Shown: positions 53,502 through 62,156 of the stretch, in pieces
How positions within the stretch are numbered: the first letter of the stretch is position 1
How the letters are laid out: every line of letters starts with the position of its first letter
NCBI RefSeq assembly: GCF_000759715.1
Contig: NZ_BBLU01000007.1
Span: forward strand, 107,387 to 171,386
Source: Demequina mangrovi
Lineage (GTDB): Bacteria > Actinomycetota > Actinomycetes > Actinomycetales > Demequinaceae
Length of the DNA stretch: 64,000 bases
Direction: 5' to 3'
The notes under the pieces: model-generated
The model's database searches: none
Told to the model about the DNA's origin: nothing
What the model saw: the letters and a program-made list of their open reading frames with translations, nothing else
Made by a program: the position numbers and the translations under genes

Positions 53502-54317
53502 ATGTCGTCCTCGCTGGAAGCCCCCGCCCAGCCCGAGGCCTCGGAGCCGGCACGCGCCACCCGCGGCCCGGGCGTCGGCACGCGCCTCGTCTCGCTCATC
53601 GGCGAGCTGTGCATCATCGCCGGAGCCGTCGTCGGCCTCTACGTCGTGTGGCAGCTGTTCTACACGGACGTGGTCGCGGACCGCGAGCAGGCCGAGGTGG
53701 TCGACGAGCTCGACTGGGCCTACACGGGTGCCATCACCGCGGACGAGGCCGAGCCCGACACGGGCCCGCAGATCCTTCCGGACGAGCTCCACCTGTCGCC
53801 GGACACGGCTCCCGTGATGGACGAGCCGGCATTCACCGAGACCTTCGCGACGTTCTACGTCCCGCGCTGGGGCACGGACTACGTCAAGCCCATCTCGCAG
53901 GGCGTGACGCGCCTGGACGTGCTCGACGTCCTCGGCATCGGCCACTACCCCGGCACCGGGATGCCCGGCGCGTACGGCAACTTCGCCATCAGCGCGCACC
54001 GCACCACCTACGGCAAGCCGTTCAACCGGATCGCGGAGCTCCAGGCCGGCGACGCGCTCGTGGTGCAGACCGAGGACGCCTGGTACGTCTACCGCATGAC
54101 GGACCACCTCATCGTCACCCCTGAGCACGTCGAGGTCATCGCGCCCAACCCTTACGTCATCGGCGGCGAGGCCGACGGTCACTACATCACGCTGACGACC
54201 TGCCACCCGATGTTCTCCGCCGCCGAGCGGTACATCGTCCACGGCGAGCTCGAGTACTGGGCTCCCACCGGCAACGGCGTCCCGCCCGAGATCCTCGAGG
54301 AGATCCCCCAGCCATGA
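53502..54317 (+). CDS. srtE: Class E sortase
   Basis: A 271-residue membrane-anchored transpeptidase that attaches or links surface proteins. It has an N-terminal signal anchor (about residues 28-52, LIGELCIIAGAVVGLYVVWQ), a linker, and the sortase fold with catalytic His in FAISAHRTTYGKPF and Cys in ITLTTCHPMFSAAERYIVHGEL. Class E sortases near pabA/pknB are usual in high-GC actinobacteria and recognise LAxTG motifs. A -10-like TAGGCT lies eight bases before ATG 53502. Confidence 0.92.
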   Translation: MSSSLEAPAQPEASEPARATRGPGVGTRLVSLIGELCIIAGAVVGLYVVWQLFYTDVVADREQAEVVDELDWAYTGAITADEAEPDTGPQILPDELHLSPDTAPVMDEPAFTETFATFYVPRWGTDYVKPISQGVTRLDVLDVLGIGHYPGTGMPGAYGNFAISAHRTTYGKPFNRIAELQAGDALVVQTEDAWYVYRMTDHLIVTPEHVEVIAPNPYVIGGEADGHYITLTTCHPMFSAAERYIVHGELEYWAPTGNGVPPEILEEIPQP

Positions 54318-54481
54318 TCTTCCCCGCCGTCTGGCGCATCCTGCCCGGCCCCGCGTGGCTGCGGGTGCTGTTCGTGCTGCTCATCATCGCGGCGGTCGTC
54401 GGCGCGCTGTTCCAGTGGGTCTACCCGTGGTTCTCGGTGACCTTCGACATCGAGGAGGCAAGCGTGGAGGCTGTCCCGTGA
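54314..54481 (+). CDS. Small single-pass membrane protein (55 residues)
   Basis: A 55-residue frame missed by length filters: MIFPAVWRILPGPAWLRVLF, one membrane helix (VLFVLLIIAAVVGALFQWVY), then WFSVTFDIEEASVEAVP. It overlaps the sortase stop (ATGA) and its own stop overlaps the pabA GTG (GTGA), so it is clearly translated in the operon. Similar small proteins occur at this position in relatives as far as I recall. Function unknown. Confidence 0.8.
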   Translation: MIFPAVWRILPGPAWLRVLFVLLIIAAVVGALFQWVYPWFSVTFDIEEASVEAVP

Positions 54482-55104
54482 CGCGCATCCTGGTGGTCGA
54501 CAACTACGACTCGTTCGTCTACACGATCGTCGGATACCTGCGTCAGATGGGCGCGGAGACCGTGGTCGTGAGGAACGATGCGGTGGCGGACGCCGGCGCG
54601 GTCGGCGACTACGACGGCGTCCTCATCTCCCCCGGCCCCGGAACGCCCGCGGAGGCCGGCGCCTCCATGGACGTCATCCGGCAGTGCGCCGAGGCGGGTG
54701 TCCCGATGCTCGGCATCTGCCTCGGGCATCAGGCGCTGGCCGAGGTCTACGGCGGCGTGGTCTCGCACGCCCCGGAGCTCATGCACGGCAAGACGTCCGC
54801 GGTGACCCACGACGGCGCCTCGGTCCTCGCCGGGCTCGCGTCGCCGTTCACCGCGACGCGCTACCACTCGCTGGCGGTCGAGAACCCGACGGTCCCGGAC
54901 GAGCTCGAGGTCACGGCGTCGACGGCGAACGGCATCATCATGGGCCTCAAGCACAAGGAGCTGCCGCTGCACGGCGTCCAGTTCCACCCCGAGTCGGTGC
55001 TGACGGAGGGCGGCCACCGCCTGCTCGCCAACTGGCTCGAGGTCTGCGGCATGCCCGACGCCGAGGGGCGATCGGCGGGCCTCAGCCCGCTCGTGCGGCG
55101 GTAG
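54478..55104 (+). CDS. pabA: Anthranilate/para-aminobenzoate synthase glutamine amidotransferase subunit
   Basis: A 208-residue class I glutamine amidotransferase that supplies ammonia to PabB or TrpE. The active-site Cys is in GICLGHQALAEVYGG and the His-Glu pair in VQFHPESVLTEGG; N-terminal ILVVDNYDSFVYTIVGYL is typical. GTG 54478 overlaps the previous stop by four bases. Position between sortase and pknB marks it as the pabA-like gene of the actinobacterial division cluster. Its last 23 bases overlap the convergent MFS gene. Confidence 0.93.
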   Translation: MTRILVVDNYDSFVYTIVGYLRQMGAETVVVRNDAVADAGAVGDYDGVLISPGPGTPAEAGASMDVIRQCAEAGVPMLGICLGHQALAEVYGGVVSHAPELMHGKTSAVTHDGASVLAGLASPFTATRYHSLAVENPTVPDELEVTASTANGIIMGLKHKELPLHGVQFHPESVLTEGGHRLLANWLEVCGMPDAEGRSAGLSPLVRR

Positions 55105-56365
55105 CGGTCCGGGCCGGGCGGCCGGTCAGCGCCAGCGCGCCCGCCGCGACGGCCGCGCATGCGAGCATGACGAGCGCGAGCGGCACGGCGGACGTGCCGC
55201 CGCCCAGGCTCACCAGCGGCGAGACGAGCGCGGCGAGCCCGAACTGGAGCGCGCCGAGCACGGCCGAGGCGACGCCCGCGGCGAGCGGGACGGCGCCGAG
55301 CGCCAGCGCCGTCGCGTTGCCGAACACGAGGCCCATGCTCGACACCGCGATGAAGAGCGGGAGCGCGAGCCAGCCGGCCGGGACGGCCAGCGCGACCATG
55401 GCGGCGAACAGGACCGAGGCCCCGACGACGGCGACGATGCCGGCGGTGAGCAGGCGTCGCACGTCGTGGGTCGCCGCGAGCTTCGCGGAGACACCGCTCA
55501 CCACCATGAGGCCCAGCGCGTTGACGCCGAAGGCGAGTCCGTAGGCGGCCTCGTCGAGCCCCATCATGCCCTGGTAGAGGAAGGGCGAGGCGGAGATGTA
55601 GGCCATCATTACGCCGAAGGCGAAGGAGAACGCGGCGGCGTAGCCGAGGAAGGCGCGCGAGCGCAGCGCGGAGAGCGCCGATCCGGAGGCGACGCGCTCG
55701 GCGCGGTCGGCGACCCGGCGCTCGGCGGGGTAGGACTCGCGGACCACCGCGACGACCGCGACCAGCATCGCGACGGAGAGCGCGGCCACCACGGCGAGGA
55801 GCCCGCGCCAGCCGATGCGGTCGACGAGCACGCCGCCGAGCACGGGCGCGACCACCGGGGCCACGCCGCCGACGATCATCATGAGGGAGAACGCGCTCGC
55901 CGCGGCCTTGCCCGTGGCGCGGTCGGAGATGATCGCGCGTCCGATCACCATCCCGGCGGCGCCGCCGAGGCCCTGGAGCAGGCGCGCACCGATGAGCACG
56001 CCCGCGGTCGGGGCGAGCACCGTCGCGATGCCCGCGACCACCATGAGCACCGCGCCCGCGATGAGCGGGGGCACGCGGCCGAAGCGGTCGGACAGTGGGC
56101 CGAACACCAGCTGGCCGGCGGTGACGCCGAGGAGGAAGGCGGTGAGGCTCAGCTGGACGGTGGTCGCGCCGACGCCGAGGTCGGTGGCCATCTGCGGGAA
56201 GGCGGGGAGGTAGAGATCCGTCGCGAGGGGTGCGATCGCCGAGAGGAGGCCGAGCACCGCGAGCAGCGCGGCGGTGATCCCGGTGCCGACGGACGGGGTG
56301 GACGAGGCGGACGTGGCGTCGTGCGTCCGGGACGTGGTCGGGGGCGCGCTCGGGGCAGCGGGCAT
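55082..56365 (-). CDS. MFS multidrug exporter, Bcr/CflA type
   Basis: A 427-residue major facilitator with 12 membrane helices of the Bcr/CflA drug:proton antiporter group. It has LGLLSAIAPLATDLYLPAFP in the first helix, the motif GPLSDRFGRVPPL (motif A) and ARLLQGLGGAAGMVIGRAIISD in helix 4-5 (motif C region). It is divergent from a MarR regulator that probably represses it. The substrate is unknown. The 3' end overlaps pabA. Confidence 0.92.
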   Translation of the reverse strand: MPAAPSAPPTTSRTHDATSASSTPSVGTGITAALLAVLGLLSAIAPLATDLYLPAFPQMATDLGVGATTVQLSLTAFLLGVTAGQLVFGPLSDRFGRVPPLIAGAVLMVVAGIATVLAPTAGVLIGARLLQGLGGAAGMVIGRAIISDRATGKAAASAFSLMMIVGGVAPVVAPVLGGVLVDRIGWRGLLAVVAALSVAMLVAVVAVVRESYPAERRVADRAERVASGSALSALRSRAFLGYAAAFSFAFGVMMAYISASPFLYQGMMGLDEAAYGLAFGVNALGLMVVSGVSAKLAATHDVRRLLTAGIVAVVGASVLFAAMVALAVPAGWLALPLFIAVSSMGLVFGNATALALGAVPLAAGVASAVLGALQFGLAALVSPLVSLGGGTSAVPLALVMLACAAVAAGALALTGRPARTATAARAG

Positions 56366-56390
56366 GGTGGGATCCTCTCGGCAGGGGCGA

Positions 56391-56404
56391 TTATGAAATC
56401 ATAA
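56391..56404. promoter_or_regulatory. MarR operator in the MFS/marR intergenic region
   Basis: TTATGA (56391-56396), AA, TCATAA (56399-56404): a perfect dyad in an otherwise GC-rich region, overlapping the probable -35 of the MarR gene. Its size and symmetry fit a MarR dimer. Confidence 0.7.
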
Positions 56405-56437
56405 CTGAATTCCCGACGCGGCGGTAGCCTCTGTCGC

Positions 56438-56893
56438 ATGACCCAGGACGACGCGACCGCGGATCAGCAGCTCGCCGAGCTCGCCGAGCGCATCCTGCGC
56501 CTCGCGCGCGAGCTCGACCCGCACTCCGCGGGCGGCGTCGACGTGGTGCCGCTCACCGGAACCGAGACGGCCGTGCTGCGCTGGATCCACCGCAATCCGG
56601 GCACCTCGCCGAGCGCCGCGGCCGAGGCGACCGGGCTCAAGCGCCCCAACCTGTCGGCGGCGCTGCGGGGCCTCGAGCACAAGGGTCTGGTGCAGCGGTC
56701 GGAGGATCCCGACGATCACCGCCACACGCGCCTCCAAGCGACCGACCTCGCGGACCAGAGCATCGCGCGCCTGCGGGCCTTCTGGGCGGCGCGGCTGCGC
56801 TCCGCGCTCGCGGACGTGGATCAGGACGCCGGTGCTGCGCTCGACCTGCTCGACCGGCTCGACGCGGGGCTGCGCGGCGGCCGCCGCTCCTGA
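56438..56893 (+). CDS. MarR family transcriptional regulator
   Basis: A 151-residue winged-helix regulator with GTSPSAAAEATGLKRPNLSAALRGLEHKGLVQRSEDPDDHRHTRL as core (recognition helix and DDRR-type wing, here DPDDHRHTR). TAGCCT at 56425-56430 lies seven bases before the ATG, a leaderless start. It is divergent from the MFS exporter and convergent with crtEb, one base apart. In corynebacteria a MarR protein (CrtR) represses the carotenoid operon; whether this one does is an open question. Confidence 0.9.
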   Translation: MTQDDATADQQLAELAERILRLARELDPHSAGGVDVVPLTGTETAVLRWIHRNPGTSPSAAAEATGLKRPNLSAALRGLEHKGLVQRSEDPDDHRHTRLQATDLADQSIARLRAFWAARLRSALADVDQDAGAALDLLDRLDAGLRGGRRS

Positions 56894-56894
56894 G

Positions 56895-57818
56895 TCAGCC
56901 CCAGCCCTTCCAGGCCCCGATGACGAGCATCGTCACCGCGAAGCCCGCCGGCTGGTTGAGCCACAGGAAGGTCCGCCAGCCGCGGTTGGCCTCCTCGCAG
57001 GTCTCGTCGTCGACGTGCAGGAAGCGCGCGACGGACGCGACGTAGGCGAGCGGCAGCAGCGCGGCGAGCGTCGCGGGCCACGGCAGCAGCGCCAGCAGCA
57101 GGGACGATGCGGCGTAGAGGGCCAGGGACAGCCGCACCGTGGCGCGGGCCCCGATCACCGTCGCGACCGAGCCGATGCCGCCGGCGCGGTCCGCACGGAC
57201 GTCCTGCACCGCGCCGAAGGCGTGGCTCGCCATGCCCCACAGGATGAAGGCCGTCCACACGGGCCACGTGGTGCGCGCGAGCAGCGGCGTGTCCGCGAGC
57301 ACGAGCGCATAGAGCAGCGGGCCGCAGAAGTGCAGCGCCGAGGTCAGCGAGTCGAGGAAGGGCCGCTCCTTGAAGCGCAGGCCCGGCACCGAGTACGCGA
57401 GCACCCCGGCGAGGACCAGCAGGAGCGTGACGGCCGCGGCGGCGGAGCCCTGGGCGAGCAGCCAGGTCGCGGGCGGGATCACCGTGATCGCGCAGGCCCA
57501 CAGGATCGCCCGGTGCACGCGGCGGGCCTCGTCGAGGTCGCGGATCACGTCGCCCTCGACGCCGCCCTTGCGCGGGTTGGCGAGGTCGGACTCGTGGTCG
57601 AAGACGTCATTGATCCCGTACATCAGCAGGTTGTACGGGACGAGGAAGAACAGCGTGCCGACCACCAGCACCGCGTCGAACGAGTGCGTCGCGAGCAGGT
57701 AGCCCGCCGCGAACGGGAACGCGGTGTTGATCCACGAGACGGGGCGCGAGGCCTTGAGCAGGGACCACAGAAGGGCGGGTGGCTGTCCCGTGCGATGCGG
57801 ATCGGCGGAATCAAGCAT
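56895..57818 (-). CDS. crtEb: Lycopene elongase / UbiA prenyltransferase (CrtEb)
   Basis: A 307-residue UbiA-superfamily membrane enzyme, here most likely the lycopene elongase that adds C5 units to give C50 flavuxanthin-type products. The Asp-rich motif is GINDVFDHESD, with the second DVRADRAGGIGSVATVIG. About eight membrane helices. It is last in the crtE-B-I-Ye-Yf-Eb order known from Corynebacterium and Micrococcus. Its start overlaps the crtYf end by eight bases. Confidence 0.88.
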   Translation of the reverse strand: MLDSADPHRTGQPPALLWSLLKASRPVSWINTAFPFAAGYLLATHSFDAVLVVGTLFFLVPYNLLMYGINDVFDHESDLANPRKGGVEGDVIRDLDEARRVHRAILWACAITVIPPATWLLAQGSAAAAVTLLLVLAGVLAYSVPGLRFKERPFLDSLTSALHFCGPLLYALVLADTPLLARTTWPVWTAFILWGMASHAFGAVQDVRADRAGGIGSVATVIGARATVRLSLALYAASSLLLALLPWPATLAALLPLAYVASVARFLHVDDETCEEANRGWRTFLWLNQPAGFAVTMLVIGAWKGWG

Positions 57819-58149
57819 GGTGAGTGTCCCGGTCGGGTGCGGTGGGCGGGGTCGGGGCCGGGGTCGGGGCCGGGCCGAGCAGGGTCCACAGCGTCGGGAC
57901 CAGCATCACCGCGGCCAGCGCGTAGGCGACGTCCTCGACGGGGGCGCCGGCCCATCGCAGGCCCGAGATCAGCTCCTCGTCGTAGCCGACGATGCCCGCG
58001 CCGACGATGAGCGGGTCGAAGACCGCGGTGAGCGCGACGATCGCGGCGCCGGTGAGAAGCAGGGGACGATGCGGCAGGCGGCGGAGCAAGGGCAGGCACG
58101 CGAGGGCGACGAGCGCGAGCACCGCGACGGAGAGGATCACGTAGGTCAT
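57811..58149 (-). CDS. crtYf: C50 carotenoid cyclase subunit CrtYf
   Basis: A 112-residue protein of three membrane helices, one half of the heterodimeric C50 carotenoid epsilon-cyclase. It shows FDPLIVGAGIVGYDEELISGLRWAGAPVEDVAYAL, the typical PLEE/PVED-type acidic motif of this family. The C terminus is a Pro/Thr tail. Its ATG overlaps the crtYe stop. Ye/Yf naming follows position and could be reversed. Confidence 0.85.
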   Translation of the reverse strand: MTYVILSVAVLALVALACLPLLRRLPHRPLLLTGAAIVALTAVFDPLIVGAGIVGYDEELISGLRWAGAPVEDVAYALAAVMLVPTLWTLLGPAPTPAPTPPTAPDRDTHHA

Positions 58150-58508
58150 GCGGCCGCGCCTCCGGGGTGGGGCGCGGAGGCGGCCGGGCGCCGGCGGGCC
58201 GTGTCGCGCCGGGACAGCGCGCGCCACAGCAGCAGCGTCTGGTAGGTCAGCAGCACGAGGAACAGCGGCTCCTCGAGCGGCACCTCGCGGGCGATGCGGA
58301 TCCCCGTGAGCCACGTCTCCGAGCCGACGAAGAAGATCCCGAGCCCGACCCCGACCAGGTCCCACACCAGGAAGAACGCGACTCCGAGCGCCACCGTGAG
58401 CAGCGCGCGCCGGGGCTGATCGAAGACCGCGAGGCGGAAGCGATGGTCCAGCACCGCCAGACCCGCGAGCGACACGAGCAGCGCGCTCAGGTACGCGAGG
58501 TGGCTCAT
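58146..58508 (-). CDS. crtYe: C50 carotenoid cyclase subunit CrtYe
   Basis: A 120-residue three-helix membrane protein, partner of CrtYf. It has DLVGVGLGIFFVGSETWLTGI and the acidic motif REVPLEEPLFLVLL, diagnostic for heterodimeric lycopene/C50 cyclases. Overlaps crtI by four bases (58505-58508) and crtYf by four. Confidence 0.87.
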   Translation of the reverse strand: MSHLAYLSALLVSLAGLAVLDHRFRLAVFDQPRRALLTVALGVAFFLVWDLVGVGLGIFFVGSETWLTGIRIAREVPLEEPLFLVLLTYQTLLLWRALSRRDTARRRPAASAPHPGGAAA

Positions 58509-60121
58509 CCCTGCGCCCGCCGGGCGAGGTTGCCGAGCACGCCCTTCTCGCGCGAGCGCGCGAGGAAGCCCGGCGGGGCCGGCGTGGGCAGCGGGGAGGC
58601 GTCCACGGCGCCCAGCATGCGCTTGGCGACCAGCTCCGCCGAGACGAGGCACAGCGGCACGCCGATGCCCGGGACCGTCGACGCGCCCGCGTAGAGGAGG
58701 TTGGGGACCTTCGAGGAGACGTTGCCGGGGCGCAGCACCGCGGTCTGCGTGAGGGTGTGCTCGAGGCCGAGCGCGCCGCCCTCCCACGCGCCGAAGCGCT
58801 GAGCGAAGTCCGCCGGGGTGATGACCTGGAGCACGGTGGAGCGCTCGGCGAGGTCGGGCACGTCCGCCCAGGCGCCCACCTGCGCGAGGTAGCGGCGCCC
58901 GAGGGCGACGAGCTCGGCGCGCGAGGCCTCGTCCGCGCCCAGCGACGCGTCGGCGGGGAACGGCACCAGCACGAAGAGCGCGTCCTTGCCCTCGGGGGAC
59001 AGACCCGCCTCGGTCGCACCGGGCCGCGCCACGTACACGGAGGCGGGCACCGGGGGGAGGGTGCCGCCGCTCAGCGCCGCGAAGTTGGCGTCCCAGTCGC
59101 GCGTGAACAGCAGCGTGTGGTGCGCGAGCTCGGGGACCTCGCCGTCGACCTCGGCGAGCACCAGGAGGGTGCTCACGCCGGGAGAGCGACGACGCCAGGA
59201 CTTCTCGGGGTGGGTGCGCCACCGCTCCGGCACCAGCGCGGTCTCGACGTGGTGGAGGTCGGCGGCCGCGACCACCGCGTCGCCGCGGATCACCTCGCCC
59301 GACTCGAGCGTCACCCCTGTCGCGAAGCCCGCATCGTCCACGAGGATCTGCGACACGGGCGCCGACGTGCGCAGCTCGGCGCCCTCCTCGCGCGCGATCC
59401 GCGCGATCGCCTCGACCACGGTGTGGACGCCGCCGCGCGGGTAGCGCACGCCGTCGTTGAGGTCGAGGTGGCTCATCAGCGAGAACAGCGCGGGCACGCG
59501 GTCGGGCGACGAGCCGAGGAACACCGCGTGGAAGCCGAGCACCTGACGCAGCCGGGGATCGCGCACGCGCGAGGCGATGCGCCGTCCCAGCGACCGCGTC
59601 AGCAGCCCCGCGAGGGTCGGGAGCCTGCGCAGCACCGAGCGGTCGGCGACCGTGTGCGGGCGCGCGTAGGTCGTGTAGAGGAAGCGGTCCAACGCCGTGC
59701 GGTAGAGCTCGCGGGCATCCTCGGCGTACGCGCGCATCGCCTCGCCCTCGCCGGGCGCGAGCGCGTCGAAGCGGCGCCAGTTCTCCTCGGCGTCCGCGGA
59801 CACGTCGAGCGCGTCGGCCGCGGACCACGGGTCCTCGCCCTCGAAGAGCACGCGGTACCGCGGATCGAGGTCGACCAGGTCGAGCTCCTCGTCGACGTCG
59901 CGGCCCATGAGCGCGAAGTACTGCGCGAAGGCCTCCGGCATGAGGTACCAGGTCGGACCCGCGTCGAACGTGTGGCCGGCGACCTCGACCCGGCCCGCAC
60001 GGCCGCCGAGCGTGGGGTGACGCTCGACGAGCACCACCTCGGCGCCTCCGCGCGCGAGCAGCCCGGCGGTCGCGAGCCCGGACACTCCCCCTCCGATGAC
60101 GACGATGCGGGGTCCGGTCAT
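58505..60121 (-). CDS. crtI: Phytoene desaturase CrtI
   Basis: A 538-residue FAD enzyme that introduces double bases into phytoene to give lycopene. The N-terminal dinucleotide fold is IVVIGGGVSGLATAGLLARGG. The signature near the C terminus is NLLYAGASTVPGIGVPLCLVSAELVA. DAGPTWYLMP and YPRGGVHTVVEAIARIA are also typical. The longer upstream frame lies in crtB. Overlaps crtB by four bases. Confidence 0.95.
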   Translation of the reverse strand: MTGPRIVVIGGGVSGLATAGLLARGGAEVVLVERHPTLGGRAGRVEVAGHTFDAGPTWYLMPEAFAQYFALMGRDVDEELDLVDLDPRYRVLFEGEDPWSAADALDVSADAEENWRRFDALAPGEGEAMRAYAEDARELYRTALDRFLYTTYARPHTVADRSVLRRLPTLAGLLTRSLGRRIASRVRDPRLRQVLGFHAVFLGSSPDRVPALFSLMSHLDLNDGVRYPRGGVHTVVEAIARIAREEGAELRTSAPVSQILVDDAGFATGVTLESGEVIRGDAVVAAADLHHVETALVPERWRTHPEKSWRRRSPGVSTLLVLAEVDGEVPELAHHTLLFTRDWDANFAALSGGTLPPVPASVYVARPGATEAGLSPEGKDALFVLVPFPADASLGADEASRAELVALGRRYLAQVGAWADVPDLAERSTVLQVITPADFAQRFGAWEGGALGLEHTLTQTAVLRPGNVSSKVPNLLYAGASTVPGIGVPLCLVSAELVAKRMLGAVDASPLPTPAPPGFLARSREKGVLGNLARRAQG

Positions 60122-61011
60122 GCGAGCGCCCTTCCGTGACGGCCGGCGAGGTTGCGGACGGCCAGCGCCGCCTTCACCGGGTCGGCGACGCGCACGCGCC
60201 GCGCGACCAGCTCGCGGGCCGGCGTCTGCGCGATCTGCTCGAGCAGCCGCGCGTAGATGTCGATGGTGGTGCCCACCGCGGCCCGCGCGCGGCGCGGCAG
60301 CGCGTCGAGCACGGACGCGGCGGTGCGCATGTCCTCCCGGCACTCGTCCACCAGCTCCGCGAGGCGGGCGTCGTCGAGGGTCGCGGCGGAGACGCCTGGG
60401 AAGTACGCTCGGCCCAGCTCGTGCTCGTCGACCGCGAGATCGCGCAGGAAGTTGATCTTCTGGTACGCCGCGCCGAGGTGGCGCGCGCCGTCCCGCACCT
60501 CCGGATCGAGCGGCCGGGGGCCGCGCCCGGTGTTGACGAAGACGGCGAGGCACATCTCCCCCACCACCTCGGCCGAGCCGAGGATGTAGAGCGCGAGGGA
60601 GTCCTCGTCGTGCGACGTCTCCACCAGGTCCATCCGCATCGAGGCGAAGAACGGCTCGGTCTGCTCGCGCGTGATGCCCACCTCGCGCGCGGTGAGCGCG
60701 AAGGCGTGTGCGACGAGGTCCGCGCTGAAGCCGCGGTCCATCGCGGCGTGCACCTCGGCCTCGAAGCCGTCGAGCAGCGCGCCGGCATCGGGGCCGCGGT
60801 AGGTGTCGACCAGCTCGTCGGCGACGCGCACCATCGCGTAGACGTTGCGGATGTGCGCCCGCTGCGCGCGCGGCAGCAGGCGGGTGCCGAGGCCGAAGGA
60901 CGTCGAGTACCGCGCGATCACGCGCGCCGCGGCGTCACGGGCCGCGTCGTCGTAGAGCGCGAGCGAGGTCTCCTGCGAGTCGTGGTGGCGGCGCCGGTCG
61001 CGACGGCTCAT
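60118..61011 (-). CDS. crtB: Phytoene synthase CrtB
   Basis: A 297-residue squalene/phytoene synthase that joins two geranylgeranyl diphosphates. Both Asp-rich motifs are present: RVADELVDTY (near residue 60) and YQKINFLRDLAVDEHELGRAYFP (near 190). Overlaps crtE and crtI by four bases each, so the whole operon is translationally coupled. Confidence 0.95.
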   Translation of the reverse strand: MSRRDRRRHHDSQETSLALYDDAARDAAARVIARYSTSFGLGTRLLPRAQRAHIRNVYAMVRVADELVDTYRGPDAGALLDGFEAEVHAAMDRGFSADLVAHAFALTAREVGITREQTEPFFASMRMDLVETSHDEDSLALYILGSAEVVGEMCLAVFVNTGRGPRPLDPEVRDGARHLGAAYQKINFLRDLAVDEHELGRAYFPGVSAATLDDARLAELVDECREDMRTAASVLDALPRRARAAVGTTIDIYARLLEQIAQTPARELVARRVRVADPVKAALAVRNLAGRHGRALA

Positions 61012-62090
61012 GAGGTGCGCTCCTCGAGCCCGTCGATCAGGTCGATGAGGTACCCCGACAGCGGCGCCGGGATGCGCTCGGCGGCGATGGTGCGCGCGGT
61101 GCGGGCGTGCCGCCGCGCGACCACGAGGGCGCGCTTCCGGGCGCCCGACTGCATGAGCACCTCGCGCACGCGCGCCGCGCGCTCCTCGTCGAGCTCGGGG
61201 TCGCCCACGCACTCCTCGAGCACCGCGCGCCCCGCGGCGTCGGCGCGCTCGTAGCCGAGCCGCAGCAGCTCCGTGCGCTTGCCCGCGCGCAGATCCGACA
61301 GCACCGACTTGCCCGTGACCTCCGGGTCGCCGAAGACCCCGAGGTCGTCGTCGACCAGCTGGAAGCTCAGCCCGAGGGACGCGCCCAGCCGCTCGAGGTG
61401 CGAGATCATCGTGGGGTCGGCTCCCGCGAGCTGCGCGCCGGCGAGCAGCGGCACCACGCACGAGTAGGTGGCCGTCTTGAGCTCGGCCACGAGCACCGAG
61501 TCCGCCTCCTCGGGAGCGATGAGGTCGCCGTACATGTCGAGCAGCTCGCCGGCGATGGTCGCGCGCACCGCGCGCGTCACGAGGTCGATGCACGCGAGGC
61601 GGTGGTGCGCGGGCAGGTCGGCCCGCGCGATGAGGTCGTAGGCCGAGGACAGCGCGAGGTCGCCGCCCAGCAGCGCGGCGGTCCGCACATGCGACTCCAC
61701 TCGCGCCTCCTCGAGCCCCGAGCCCTCGAGCGCCCGGCGCCTCCGGCCGGCCACGTTGAGGCGGCCGCGGCGCACCTCGTCGCCGTCGAGCAGGTCGTCG
61801 TGCACCAGCATCGCGGTATGGAGCATCTCCATCGCGGCGGCCACGGGGACGGCCGCGACCGCATCGTCCCCTCCCAGGCCCGCGTAGGCGGCGAGCGTGA
61901 GCGACGGGCGGAGGTTCTTCCCGCCCTGCTGCTGCGCTCCGACCGCGCCCCAGAGGTCGCGATAGTCGGCGCCGGCCTGCGGGATCTCCCCCTGCGCGCG
62001 AGCGACGTGGGACTCGAGGGCGGTCTGGACCGCGACGCATCCGTCCGCGACGAAGTCGCGGACGCCCTCCACGGTCCTCAGCGGCGTCAT
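61008..62090 (-). CDS. crtE: Geranylgeranyl diphosphate synthase CrtE
   Basis: A 360-residue trans-polyprenyl synthase that makes C20 GGPP, first step of the carotenoid branch. The first Asp-rich motif is LVHDDLLDGDEVRRG, the second is FQLVDDDLGVFGDPEVTGK; GKNLRPSLTLAAY is the substrate loop. I choose ATG 62090 because TATGCT lies six bases upstream (leaderless); a GTG at 62093 adds one residue. First gene of the crt operon. No idi gene is in the cluster. Confidence 0.94.
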   Translation of the reverse strand: MTPLRTVEGVRDFVADGCVAVQTALESHVARAQGEIPQAGADYRDLWGAVGAQQQGGKNLRPSLTLAAYAGLGGDDAVAAVPVAAAMEMLHTAMLVHDDLLDGDEVRRGRLNVAGRRRRALEGSGLEEARVESHVRTAALLGGDLALSSAYDLIARADLPAHHRLACIDLVTRAVRATIAGELLDMYGDLIAPEEADSVLVAELKTATYSCVVPLLAGAQLAGADPTMISHLERLGASLGLSFQLVDDDLGVFGDPEVTGKSVLSDLRAGKRTELLRLGYERADAAGRAVLEECVGDPELDEERAARVREVLMQSGARKRALVVARRHARTARTIAAERIPAPLSGYLIDLIDGLEERTS

Positions 62091-62096
62091 CACGCC

Positions 62097-62102
62097 AGCA
62101 TA
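62097..62102 (-). promoter_or_regulatory. -10 element of the leaderless crt operon promoter
   Basis: On the minus strand TATGCT (62097-62102) is six bases before the crtE ATG. The upstream hairpin (62108-62140) overlaps where a -35 would be, and I see no good -35. Confidence 0.5.
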
Positions 62103-62107
62103 GACAG

Positions 62108-62140
62108 CGACGCCCCGCAGGGTATTCCCGCGGGGCGTCG
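62108..62140 (-). terminator. pknB terminator
   Basis: CGACGCCCCGC (62108-62118) and GCGGGGCGTCG (62130-62140), an 11-bp stem with 11-nt loop, between the pknB stop and the crtE promoter. Confidence 0.75.
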
Positions 62141-62156
62141 TGTCATGCCTGGTCGA

